Part shown: positions 46,970-57,512 of the stretch, piece after piece | Layout of the letters: each line of letters begins with the position of its first letter | How positions within the stretch are numbered: position 1 is the first letter of the stretch | DNA from: Valencia hispanica | Lineage: Eukaryota > Chordata > Actinopteri > Cyprinodontiformes > Valenciidae | Length of the DNA: 64,000 nt | Direction: 5' to 3' | Assembly: GCA_963556495.2 (NCBI GenBank) | Contig: OY747713.1 | Coordinates: forward strand, 34,111,961-34,175,960 | The notes under the pieces: generated by a model | The model's input: only the letters and a program-made list of their open reading frames with translations | Databases searched by the model: none | What the model was told of the DNA's origin: nothing | Position numbers and translations under genes: made by a program

Positions 46970-47002
<33 letters not shown>

Positions 47003-47163
47003 TATTTTATTTATAATAGCCTTTCAAGACTCTCAAGGTTGCTGTACATCAATAACATAAAAACAACACATTGTGAACAAAGGTTAAAAAGTGGTACAAT
47101 CAAAACAACACATAAAATACAAATACTTTTAGTGTGAAATGTGAGAAGATCAAGTGGGGTATG

Positions 47164-48626
47164 CTAGTCTGAACAGGTGAGTTTTGAGGAGAGATTTGAA
47201 AGTCTGGAGGGATGATGCCATTCGACGATCCAGTGGTAGTTTGCTCCAGAGTCAGGGTGAAGAGCAGCTGAAGGAGCTGAGTCCCATGGTGGACAGATGG
47301 GCATGTGGCGTAGAGAGAAGAGAGTAAAAAGAGGCTTTGAATGTTCACAGGAGGATTTTGAACTCATTGGATGGAATCTGTGCAGCTGCTTGAGGACAGG
47401 ACTGATGTGTTGTGTAGATGGGGTTCTGGAGATAATATGGGTTGCTGAATTCTGAACCAGTTGAAGTTTATAAAGGGATTTGTGTGGTAAACCAAAGAGC
47501 AGCACATTGAAGTAATCAAGGTGGGATGTGACCAAGGCATTGACTAAAATGGCAGTGGTGGGTAAGTGAGGGATGGAGACCGCTAATGTTACGGAGGTGG
47601 AAGTAGACAGAGCGATGATGTTGTTAATATGCGCTGTGAAAGAGAGCTTGCTGTCTAGGATAACACTCAAACTTTTGACTTACAAGGAAAGGATGACAGT
47701 GGAGTTGTCAACAGGTAAAGAACATTTTGAATATTTACAGATTGTGGATTTTGTGCCAATAAGAAGTATTTCAATTTTATTTCCATGACGTTTAAGGAGG
47801 TTATGAGAGAACCAGATGTTAATATCTTGTAAACAGTCAAGAAGGAAGGGGGGAGGTAGATATGTGGTGGGTTTGGTGGACAGATAGACTTGGGTGTCAT
47901 CCACATAGCCGTGAAAGTGAGAATATTGCCAAGGTGAAGAATGTAAATAATAAAAAGGAGGGGACCCAAGACAGAGCCTTGGGGCACACCACTGCTGAGT
48001 GGGGAAGGTTGGGATTGAAAAGACTTTAGTTGTACAAAGTGAGAGCAATCAGAGAGATATGAGAACCAGGACAATGCAAAGTTTTGTATACCTTTTTGAA
48101 CCTAGACAATTTTGGAGAATTGGGTGAGATATGGTGTCAAAAGCTGCAGTTAGGTCAAGGATGATGAGTATGGTTAGTAAGCCAGAGTGTGATGCCATCA
48201 GGAGATCATTTGTGATTTTGAACGGGGCGGTTTCTGTGCTGTGACTCGGCCGAAAACTGGACTGAAATTGTTGATATAGATTATTGTCACTCAGGTAATT
48301 ATGAACTTGGTGGGCTATTACTTTTTCTAAGACTTTGGACAGAAACGGGAGGCTGGAGATTGGCCTAAAATTATTTAGGTCAGTGGGGAATAAATCAGGT
48401 TTCTTAAGTATCGGTGAAATTGTTTTGAATAGTGCTGGAACAGAACAGGAGGTGAGGGAAGAATGTATTATATCAGTATTAAGAGGCAAGAGTGATTGTA
48501 AACAAAGTTTGACCAGCTTTGAAGGGAGAGGGTTCCGTTTACAGGTGGAACACTTAGATTTTTGGATTATTGAGGATATTTCACTGATGGGTGGAAGACT
48601 GAAGCTTGAAAGTGAGGAAGCACATG

Positions 48627-48717
<91 letters not shown>

Positions 48718-48960
48718 AAGAAGAAGGTGGAGACAGCAGTAAACAGTATTTGCAACCAGTTGTGTTGCGAGGAGCCAGTTGGAGGTGAATATTTTCAGCT
48801 TTTTAGGCACCAAAAGTTCATAAAGGGTAATGAAATACATATCAGATTTTGCACTAGAAATGGCATCTTTGTAACAGTTGATTTTGATACATGTTGTAAA
48901 TGCTAAATTGCCTGAAATTATTTGCCTGCATTTGCATAGCACTTTTTCAGTGCACCACAA
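47164..48960 (-). pseudogene. LINE ORF2 reverse transcriptase, disrupted
   Basis: Three separate minus frames (about 303, 135/122 and 168 codons) carry successive parts of the polymerase. The first includes FRPISSLPFLSKVLE and DLTAAFDTISH and a stretch of Tyr-Ile from the TA repeat. The second has GVPQGSVLGP. An overlapping one has GYVDDTQVYLS with both catalytic Asp. The third has the C-terminal domain. Frameshifts lie near 48049, 47885 and 47670. Confidence 0.8.
48629..48715. repeat. (TA)n microsatellite inside LINE
   Basis: About 87 bp of alternating TA, interrupting ORF2 between the linker and reverse transcriptase. Confidence 0.97.
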
Positions 48961-49175
48961 TGCGCTTTACACTACATTTACTCATTCACCCATTCGCGCG
49001 CTGACGGTGGCAAGCATTGTATTAGGGTCTGCCGGACGCAGGTGGTGGGGGTCAGACTTAGAGGTGAAGTGTCTTGCCCAAGGACACAACGACCTCGGCG
49101 GACAGATGATTTGCACCAGCAACCCACCAATTACAAGACAAATTCTTACCACCTGAGCCACAGTTGCTCCAGATG
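48905..49175. mobile_element. Nested common fish repeat (GTCTTGCCCAAGGACACAACG type)
   Basis: The core GTGAAGTGTCTTGCCCAAGG with ACACAACGACC, then CACCAGCAACCC and CACCTGAGCCACAGTTGCTC, is a high-copy teleost motif. It interrupts the LINE endonuclease-to-linker region. Family unassigned. Confidence 0.65.
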
Positions 49176-49484
49176 GCATATTTGAGTTGACGTAGTTCAG
49201 GAGTGTGCCAGGGGGCAAAGTGAGAGAAAGTGACGGTCCAGGTTTTCAGTGGTGCCAGAGTGTCCAGGAGGCTATGCAGTCTATTGTTATAGTAGGATAC
49301 CAGTTCATCAGGGATAGTTGAGTGGTCCCTGCTGGGGAGGTTACTAATAGCAGATGAAAGAGTAGGGAGATTAATGTTCTTAAAGCTTCTGAACATGATG
49401 GCACGGCTGGAGGTAGTTTTGAAAAGTGGTAACTTGGCCTTGAAAGAAACAAGCTTATAATCAGAGACAGGAAAATCATCCATC

Positions 49485-49610
49485 CATCCATCCATTTTCT
49501 GTACCCGTCATTTCTATGCAGGGTTGCGGGGGGGCTGGTGCCCATCTCCAGCTGTCATGGGGCAGGAGACGGAGTACACCCTGGACATGTCGCCAGTCCA
49601 TCGCAGATAG
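49485..49610 (+). mobile_element. Nested repeat with 10-bp target-site duplication
   Basis: It is the same family as 3181-3540 (TCCATCCATTTTCTGTACCC..GTCGCCAGTCCATCGCAG). AGGAAAATCA precedes it and follows it directly, a clear target-site duplication. This shows it inserted into the LINE after the LINE arrived. Confidence 0.8.
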
Positions 49611-50035
49611 GAAAATCAGATAATGTACAATAAAAAGGGGTTGAATGTGTTTTGGAATTCTATATATTGTTGTAGACCATAGCTGTCCAGCAGAATGTAA
49701 AGTAAAATTACATTTGAAGAGAGGGAAGATAAGAAGGCAAAATAGTCTGAAAATGTGTTTAAAAATTCAGGTTTGGGCTTAGGTGGCCTGTAAATAGTAG
49801 CTAGAATGGTGGGAACAGAACCATGAATTTTCAGTATGGCGAGGCCACCTCCGCTTCCAGAAGCATGAGCTTGGCATAAACCCAGGTCCAGAGTTAGTGA
49901 CATGGACTGGAGAAGGGACAGAACAAACCCACCAAGCAATGTGAAGGTGATCAGGTTTCTGATCCCCATGGTCATGGATGTCGACAGCAATAAGCAGCCA
50001 GAGTTTGAATGCAGCAAAAAATACTTCAGCCCTGT

Positions 50036-50262
50036 GGTTGGTGCTGGAGCCTGGGCCTGGTAGTGAAGCCTAGGCCTAGTGGCTGGTGGTGAAGCCTGGA
50101 CCTAGTGGCTGGTAGTGGAGAGCCTAAGGCTGGTGGTGAAGCTTTGGCCTAGAAGTTGAGCCTGAGGCTGGTGGTGGAGCCGGCTGCTTCTCTGCTGTTC
50201 CTGGTATTGGAGCCTGGGTCCAGTGGCTGGTGGTGGAGCTTGCTGCTGCTGCTGCTCGGATT
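50036..50262 (+). repeat. Degenerate minisatellite, about 24-33-bp unit
   Basis: Variants of GTGGCTGGTGGTGAAGCCTG with GGCCTA repeat at least six times with irregular spacing, then end in a GCT run (GCTGCTGCTGCTGC). It adjoins the 5' edge of the minus LINE. Not coding in the receptor. Confidence 0.85.
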
Positions 50263-50286
50263 AATTCACCATATATTGACACAATT

Positions 50287-50510
<224 letters not shown>

Positions 50511-50939
50511 TATTCATTCATAAAACTTTTTGAAATTTAATTCATTCATTTTTTTACTCATGTATTTATTCATTAATTCATTCACTTATTCTTTCTTTAT
50601 GTTTTTTATTTATTTAATTATTTAAAAGGTTTTGTTTTGTGTATTAATTCATCTGTTTGCATGTTTTCACAATTTTCAACATGTCAGCCAGTGGGATTAC
50701 AATGTTCGCATATTGGCCCCAGTCAGCAAACGTTGAAAACATACGACATATGCTCAAGTGTATATCCAACCTCAGATCGTATTTGCCAAGAGGCAATCTA
50801 TAATTTGCTGTATTGTATTGTAGAACCACTAACCCTCAGAGGAGCTGACCCATACACTGATGTATTGACAAGGAAGGAAGGAACAGCCGTTTTCTTGTAT
50901 GTGTCTCTTTTGACAATGTCTTCTCTTTACATCTAACAG
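50511..50939 (+). other. Intron, end before TM5 second exon
   Basis: No element recognised. The pyrimidine tract TCTCTTTTGACAATGTCTTC leads to CTAACAG. Confidence 0.5.
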
Positions 50940-51025
50940 GTAAACATGCTCATTGGAATTGTGGTGTTCAACAAGCTCATGTCTCGAGATGGGATCTCAG
51001 ACAAGTCTAAAAAGCAGCGAGCAGG
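50940..51025 (+). CDS. adgrb2: adgrb2 exon: end of TM5 and third cytoplasmic loop
   Basis: 86 nt between ATCTAACAG and GTAAGT, phase 0 to phase 2. It reads [20 protein letters not shown] then DKSKKQRAG with the Gly codon split (GG|N). The first nine residues finish TM5. [14 protein letters not shown] in loop 3 is the strongest ADGRB2 match, since B1 and B3 have DKKLK-type loops by memory. The next exon in the transcript is either the cassette at 53407 or the TM6 exon at 61078. Both complete Gly correctly. Confidence 0.95.
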
Positions 51026-51854
51026 GTAAGTTAACTTAAAAAACACACATGCACACATCCTATACTGTTTGCTATAAAACCAACATCAGGTTTGCCATAT
51101 TAGGCAAATCATTTTAGGCTAAACATTTCTCCTTCTGTCAGACAACATTGTCTTGGCAAATTACTCAAACTACTTTCAAGGGTCTCTCCACATACGCACC
51201 TACCTGTAAACCTGTACCTCCGCTTACAAAAGTCAGAAAATATGATCTAATTTGGCAAGAAGATGACGAGACATCTGTTATGTGCTGTTGCTCTCTGAGA
51301 TGCATCCCAGCATCACCTCCAGAAAAAGCAGCCACCTAGACTCTCTCAGTGGGCTGACACAGATGAGCATGGAAGATATTAAAATCAGTGGCAGTTGGAA
51401 ATCTTATGTGAATAAAAAGAGTAAATAAAAGAAAGACCTAAAAAGCATGAATGCATATAATATATTTACACGCGTGACATGCATTCAGATTTTCTCTAGG
51501 TAAGGCATTAAAATCAATCAGCTCTGTTTGCAGGCGTTCATCTTCTTTTTCAATCCTGAGTGGAAACCTAATTCGCTGTCACATCTAAAAACCCATGTTT
51601 TAATTTAAATATGTATTGATTCCTTCAACTTCTTGTTCTCTTATCTCTCTCATTGCATTTTTCTCAATGTTTATTGATTGCACGAATTGAAATTGATAGT
51701 TTGTTTATACTTGTACAGATTGGCTCTCTAGGGGGCTGATTAGCTTTTGTTACCCAGGGATGTGGCTGAGATTAATCCTATTTTGTTGTTGAAATATTGC
51801 TATAGACACATAGAGCACAAATATGCAGGTTAAACTGTCTGATCCTGGAAAGGT
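51026..51854 (+). other. Intron, no feature recognised
   Basis: No exon or named repeat. Confidence 0.45.
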
Positions 51855-52600
51855 TTATGGCCTTGCAAAAGTATTCATAGGATTTGAACTTTTCTACATT
51901 TTGTCATGTACAACCACAAATCCAATGTATTTCATTGGAATTGTATCTGCTAAATCAAAACAAAGAAGTGCATACACATATGGGGTAAAGGATTCATTTG
52001 TATTTCCAACAAATATGTACAGAACTGTAGTGCTCCATCATCCCCCAAAAAATGGACAGTGTGTTGCACAACTGCAGACTTGCCAAAACTTTGCAACCAA
52101 GTAGTCCCTGGTAAATCTGGAGGAGCTGCAGATTTCCAAAGTTCAGGTGAGATGATCTGTTGACAGGAAAGGAGGTCTATTAGTCTTTCACTCCACAAAT
52201 CCTGTCTTGATGATGAAGTGGAAAGAAGAAAGCTACATGAAGTTGCATTTAGAGCAAGCCACAATGGAGCACAGCAAATGTTGCTGAAGCGTGTGTGGCA
52301 AAAAGACAAAATCGCAACATAATTTAAACACTATCACTAAGGTGAAACATTGTGATGGCAGCATTGTGGTGTGGCCATTTTTATGCCCAACTAACCGAGG
52401 GAAGCCGACCAGAGTTGGTGAGAAGATGGATGGAGCTAATCACAGGGCAATCCAAAAAGAAAAGCTATTAGAAGCTGAAGAAGACATTAGGCTGGGGACT
52501 ATATTCACCTTTTGCCAGGTAAACATAGAGCCAGGAGTACAATGGAATGGATAACATCAGATCAAAGCAACTCATAAAAACTGATTTTTATAAATGTTTT
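51855..52600 (+). mobile_element. Tc1-like transposon, decayed
   Basis: The end TTGCAAAAGTATTCATAGG with TTGAACTTTTCTACATTTTG is a Tc1-subfamily terminal repeat. Inside, GGTGAAACATTGTGATGGCAG (VKHCDGS), GTGTGGCCATTTTTATGCCC and GATGGATGGAGCTAATCACAG match the DDE region. No open frame longer than about 90 codons. Confidence 0.7.
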
Positions 52601-52627
52601 CAAATCCCAAAAAACTGCACTTACACT

Positions 52628-52637
52628 GCAAAAAGGC

Positions 52638-52698
<61 letters not shown>

Positions 52699-52699
52699 G
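52628..52699. repeat. (CAGA)n microsatellite
   Basis: 72 bp of pure CAGA tetranucleotides. Confidence 0.97.
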
Positions 52700-53406
52700 C
52701 ATGGTGTAACCTAAGTCCTCGCATGGAGATTCCCAATACAGAGGTTGGTGGGGTAATGTGTTTCTTCATGAAGCCATAGGGTAGTCGTTGGTTGTACCAA
52801 GGTAATGATCTGTGATACGATGCTAATGTAGCATAGCTCAAACAGAGAGGCTTTCTCCTCTTGTATTAAATCATATGTTCATGCACAGCACACACCAATG
52901 TGTAAACATGCTTTCCCTCCATCTGATTAGTCAACTATAGGTAAACAACCAGAGCAGTCCAATTCCTCCCTGACACTCTAGTAAAGCTTCAGTTCATTCA
53001 CTGACAAATACTACACAGACCTGCATGTAAAGTGTAAAGATGATCCACATGACTGATTGCAGTGTGCGTCTCTCACGTTCTCTCTACTTGCTTTGAATCA
53101 GTCTTTGTATCCTGACTGTATTTCATTGCTGCTACGTTTTTTAAGATCTGGTTTTAATTTATCTTTCTTCCTTTTTTTCTTTTCTTCTTCCCCCTTTCCT
53201 ACCATTTTATCCTTTTCCATGCTTACTCTATATTTATCCACGTTTTCTCCTTGTTTTTCCTATTCCTTATTATTTTCCTTCAAATTCCGCATCCCATTGA
53301 TCTGTTGTCTTCACTGGTGCTTGTGTTTCCACACATCCTCCTCCCAACTTTTCCCCTCTCTCTCCCTTACATGGGATGTGTGTGTGTGTGTGAACTTGTC
53401 CTAAAG
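52700..53406 (+). other. Intron before cassette exon
   Basis: A long pyrimidine-rich run 53160-53400 and a short (TG)n at 53376-53391 lie before the acceptor CCTAAAG. The acceptor tract is weak near the AG, in keeping with regulated use. Confidence 0.5.
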
Positions 53407-53505
53407 TGTCCCAGCGGAGGCGCGGAGCCGACTGCTCCTGAAATGCTCCAAGTGTGGCGTGATCTCAAGTACCGCTATGTCCAGCTCGACGGCCAGCAGC
53501 GCCAT
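53407..53505 (+). CDS. adgrb2: adgrb2 cassette exon in third cytoplasmic loop, 33 codons
   Basis: 99 nt between GTCCTAAAG and GTTAGT, phase 2 at both ends, so it can be included or skipped without frame change. It reads VPAEARSRLLLKCSKCGV then ISSTAMSSSTASSAM, with the last Met codon completed by the TM6 exon. A CxxCG pair and a Ser/Thr-rich tail are the visible features. From memory, mammalian ADGRB2 and ADGRB3 carry a 33-residue block at the same place with a CxxCG and an ending close to SA..NAM. In a different frame the stretch has a longer open frame (53251-53646), which is a shadow. The donor GTTAGT is weaker than the other donors of this gene. Function of the loop insert is unknown to me. 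It could affect G-protein coupling. Confidence 0.88.
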
Positions 53506-54089
53506 GTTAGTCCATTTTCATCTCTTTGTCTCTTTCTATACTTCCCATCACTTGCTTTTGGTCTTAATTCCCATGATCTTCTCTCCATTTATTCCTCCAC
53601 CACCACCACTGCCACCCTCCACTGTTTAATCTCTGGATGTCAGTAATGATGCAGAACAGTGTTCAGACTTGTCTGGGAAGCAAAAACTGTTTAATGAAAG
53701 GGAAAACACCTGCACCACAAGTCAGCACTGTTTAATGAGAGTACGTTTTGATGCTAAGTGAGCTCTCCTTTGGGTGCATCGAGAAATATAACCAGTGTCA
53801 AACAGTATTTATGAGTCCTTCGTAGATTTACTTTGAGTGTATTTACAGAGTAGCATAGGGGAAGCTTAAACACAGAACACAAGTTTGCCAATTACACAAA
53901 CTGCGCTATTAATATGTTAATTTACTCTCCCATTATCCTTACCTCTTTAAGCATGTATTCACTTGCTGGATAATTAAATACAGACATGACCAACTCTGCT
54001 GATACTCATCCACAATAAAACACAACACAACAAAACGAAAACAAAACTCTTACAGAAAAAATTATATATTTTTATTTTCCATTGAGCAA
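53506..54089 (+). other. Intron, no feature recognised
   Basis: No exon or named repeat. Confidence 0.4.
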
Positions 54090-54350
54090 ATTATGGTTTG
54101 ATTGTGGTTGTTTATTCAGCTATTTCATATGACAAAATAAATTAAAATTGCATGGACAAAAAAGATGTTACCCTTACTTTTCATACTTTGTACCAACAGC
54201 TTTTCCGCCAATAAATAACTTTAAGAGATCTCTGTGGTTGTCAAAGAGGTGTATGTCTTTGCCAATTGGTGTAGTTTAGCCCACTCTTCCTGAACACACT
54301 GCTTCAGTTGTCTCGGTTTTGCCGTCTCGAACTTGATTTTTTAGATCTTT
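54090..54350 (-). mobile_element. Tc1-like remnant, C-terminal part
   Basis: TTTAGCCCACTCTTCCTGAAC, CTGCTTCAGTTGTCTCGG is the antisense of a common Tc1 transposase region (..QEEWA.). No end recognisable. Confidence 0.5.
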
Positions 54351-55369
54351 TTGTTCAATAACATTGAAAGAATGTACAAATATACGATTATATTCTGATT
54401 TTGAGCCCAGATTGTCCTTGTATATTCTTTCACTAAAGCATCACTGCATCTTGTGGCCTATTTCCAAGCTTTGATGTGCCAATACTGATTTATTTATTTA
54501 TGAGTAAAAGTAACATGATACTGCAATGTATGAGTTAGCAATTTATGAAGATCAGTGTTTTTTAAAGCTGTAGTCCGGAAAATATATTTATATATCAAAG
54601 TTTTATAAATCTTTAAAATGATAGTGGTGTTTAATACAATGACAAAAGGCTAGTGCTCCACAACACTTGTTTTTCTTACTAAGTCCCATCTTCCTCCCAC
54701 AGACCGCTATTCATTTCAAACTGACCGCCGAATTTTTTTAGCCAATGGAATTCAAGTTTCCACCTCGTCGGTTGTCAATCAACTTACATGCACATCGCGT
54801 GAACCTGTGGTGATGAGGCAGTTCACACAGGCCGCTCCTGTTTACAATCGCCATAATCCAATCCAGCATGTTTCATGACAGACAAATGTTGAAAGCTCAC
54901 CAGTATAGAACACAACTTTGCCTTACTCTGTTTAGCCTTCCTGTTTCTGACTTTAAGTTTCAATCTCTTACTCTCTCCCAGCCAAAAGGCAGCAGACATG
55001 TCTATAAATGTCTTGAAAAATGCAGGTTTCTTTTCAGTTGCTTCTTATTTCTCTGTTCTTCATCTGACTTAATTTTATTAAGACCACACTGATACTGAAT
55101 AAAGCTAATTTTGAGCCTTCTATATCTCATTAGTGGCATTAACACCGAAGGATGTTATCATCAGTGTGACCTGATTGCATTTAAATAAAATGCATTCAAT
55201 GATTTTAAAACAATTGGATTTTGGAGGTAACAACCCGCATGTCGGTACACACAGTCGAGTTGTACGGTCAGCAGTTAATTGCTTTATGCATCTCGAGCTT
55301 TTAGTTATATGTTTTTTCTATTGATTAGCTTGTTGAAGGACCTGTGACTGAGGCCTATCTTTCTAAGTT
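54351..55369. other. Intron, no feature recognised
   Basis: A GC-richer stretch at 54690-54860 (CCACCTCGTCGGTTGTCAATC, CACATCGCGTGAACCTGTGG) stands out, but has no recognisable terminus. Confidence 0.35.
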
Positions 55370-55900
55370 TCACTCAAGGATGGCTTGGTAGTCTTGAAAC
55401 TTCATTGTTCCCTGCTGCACAGTTAAAAAGTTTCAAGGGTTGGTTGCTACAATGCAGCCCCCACAAAATACTCAATACGTAGATTTGCCAGCCAACATTT
55501 AGGCAACTTCTACTATGGCTTTTGTATTATCCTGTCTAAAGATAACCCCTTTGGGTCTTTCTCTATGGCACCTCTTACGGTTAAAATGCAATGCCTTCGA
55601 TGGATGCAATACGAAAGCGACATCCTTTGAAGAGTTTAGTTTGAATAATTTTGAATGGTTTTCTTGGCTCATCTTCTACCATTAATAGTAACCATCTCAT
55701 AAATGGGGTTCTTCTTCTTCCTCCTCCCATTGTCCTAGGAGGTTGGCTACAGTTCGATTAACCTTATATTATTTAGTAATATTGGTCCCTGTGGTCACAT
55801 GGACATGAAGCTGCTTTGTGATGGCCCAGTAGACTTTACGTTTGAGATGAAAATATTACATTTTATTCTTGATCCTTTGTACATTTTCTTCTTGGGGGTG
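55370..55900 (-). mobile_element. Possible Tc1-like remnant
   Basis: CTTGGTAGTCTTGAAACTTCATTGTTCCC and GCAGCCCCCACAAAATACTC resemble antisense Tc1 transposase DNA. It may be the other half of the remnant at 54090-54350, split by about 1 kb. No frame is open. Confidence 0.4.
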
Positions 55901-56189
55901 CAGACAAATCTGTAAATATTATTTTAGGATATTTTTCTTATCTTGTTATGATTTATTTTTGCAACTTTATTTATACTTGATCACACAATGAGGGGAATCA
56001 GGTATACATAAAACAATTCAATACAACTTTATGTGAATCTCTTTCAGGAGAAATAAAGCATATTTCAGTGAGTTCTAGGGATACCAGCAAATGTGTTCAC
56101 ATCACTTAATATGACTGAAGAACAAGAAAAAAAAATGAGAAAAAGTTATTTATCATTATAATATGTTTTTTTGGGGGGGTGGGGGTGCA

Positions 56190-56430
56190 TTACAATTCAA
56201 TTCCATTCAATTCAGTTTATTTATATAGCGCCAATTCACAACAGATGTCATCTCAAGGCACTGAACAAGAAGTCATTTCAATACATTTATACAAACATTC
56301 CAATCAGTTAAAAAGTTTCCTATGTAAGGAATCCCAGCAGATTGCCTCAGTCATTGGCGTGAGGTTGGGCCCCGTTGATGCAGACATTTCTCACTGTTAC
56401 TTAGTGTCTTAGTTAAACTGAATAAAGGCC
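56190..56430 (-). mobile_element. LINE 3' tail, GGCGCTATATAAATA family
   Basis: AATTCAATTCCATTCAATTC at the start, TTATATAGCGCCAATTCACA, GATGTCATCTCAAGGCACTG, and CATTCCAATCAGTTAAAAAG with CCCAGCAGATTGC. It is the reverse of the copy at 22255-22428. Confidence 0.75.
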
Positions 56431-57512
56431 TGGGGAGATTAACAACCCTGGAGTTATTTAAGCATTGTTTCCCATTTAGCTTTGTAAGACAATAATTAAC
56501 ATTCGAAGACTAGACAAATATGACAAAATAACGACAATCAGTAAAAAAATTTAAATAATTAAGAATAATTATAGCAATTAAAATAAACAAGCAGAAAACT
56601 AGAAGTAGGTTATACCCAAACTTTCAATTTCCCTATTTTGTCAGCATATTATTTCTAGCTGCAGGTGCACAGTTAGTAAAACTGGATTCACAAAATTCAG
56701 GGAAAATACGAGGCCCCTGCAATGCAATCCAATCATTGAAACAATTTTTGTAACTAATGTGCTAAAAAGCTAATATAATCTGGCATCAACCGGATCCTTT
56801 AAATAGTCAAAGTAATTGTACTTGAACTGTAGAGTTGAAAAGTAAAAACAAAACAAAAAATCACTTAAATTTGGAAAAATGGGTTGACCTCAATTTGAAA
56901 ACATTTTAAATCAGTTGTGTTTTACCCAGCATCATGGTGCTTCCGCACCAAATTACTGTGCTTTAACTAATTCAACAGGATTTGAATCATGCTGGAAATA
57001 AGTTCTCTGGTAAACTCTGTGCTCTGGCAAAATATCATTGTGTATCTAAATTGAGTAAAAGGATATTATGCTCTCCCTAAAAGTATGCAGAAAAAAAAGC
57101 CTTAGAATAGGTGCACACTGAGTGCACATCGATCCCCACTATTTTCCTAAACCATCATCTCATTTTTCAAATGTAAGACTGTAGCAATAAAAAACAAAAA
57201 ACAAACAAACATAAAAACATCTGCTTTATTCTCGTATTAGACACCGGATTGTAATTCTGTTGGTTATTGTCTTGGTTTCATGATTAGAGCAAATAGTTTC
57301 TAAATGAGAGACCTTCGTTTGTGCATAATTAGCCATATCCTTGTGCAAATAGTTCATTATACCTTGTTATTTATTCTGTGGAGGCACTTAATTTTACATT
57401 ATAGCCCCAGTCTGCCCTCTGCTTTTCCATGACTGGAAAGTAATATGAGATTACCAATTTTCAGTTTTGCTAGTGGGGCTCTTTGAGGTATTGTCACCAT
57501 GTTTACCATCTA
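56431..57512. other. Intron, no feature recognised
   Basis: AT-rich, no exon or named repeat. Confidence 0.45.

Larger units (their letters stand above)
46965..50035 (-). mobile_element. L2-like LINE, minus strand, with nested insertions
   Basis: Reading on the minus strand: endonuclease piece ATIYRPPKPKPEFLNTFSDY (about 49800-49740); reverse transcriptase with LNNFRPISSLPFLSKVLEKV, STETAPFKITNDLLMAS, LDLTAAFDTISHP, then GVPQGSVLGPLLF and a YVDDTQVY catalytic box near 47890; the C-terminal [13 protein letters not shown] and ISPVLKQLH; a 3' end in a TAA trinucleotide run (46970-47002). Nested: a TA tract (48629-48715), a repeat at 48905-49175, and one at 49485-49600. Multiple shifts make ORF2 inactive. 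Confidence 0.85.

Noticed and set aside
53251..53646. 131-codon frame over the cassette exon
   Set aside because: It is in another frame from the receptor. The receptor frame gives VPAEARSR..CSKCG with correct phases on both sides.
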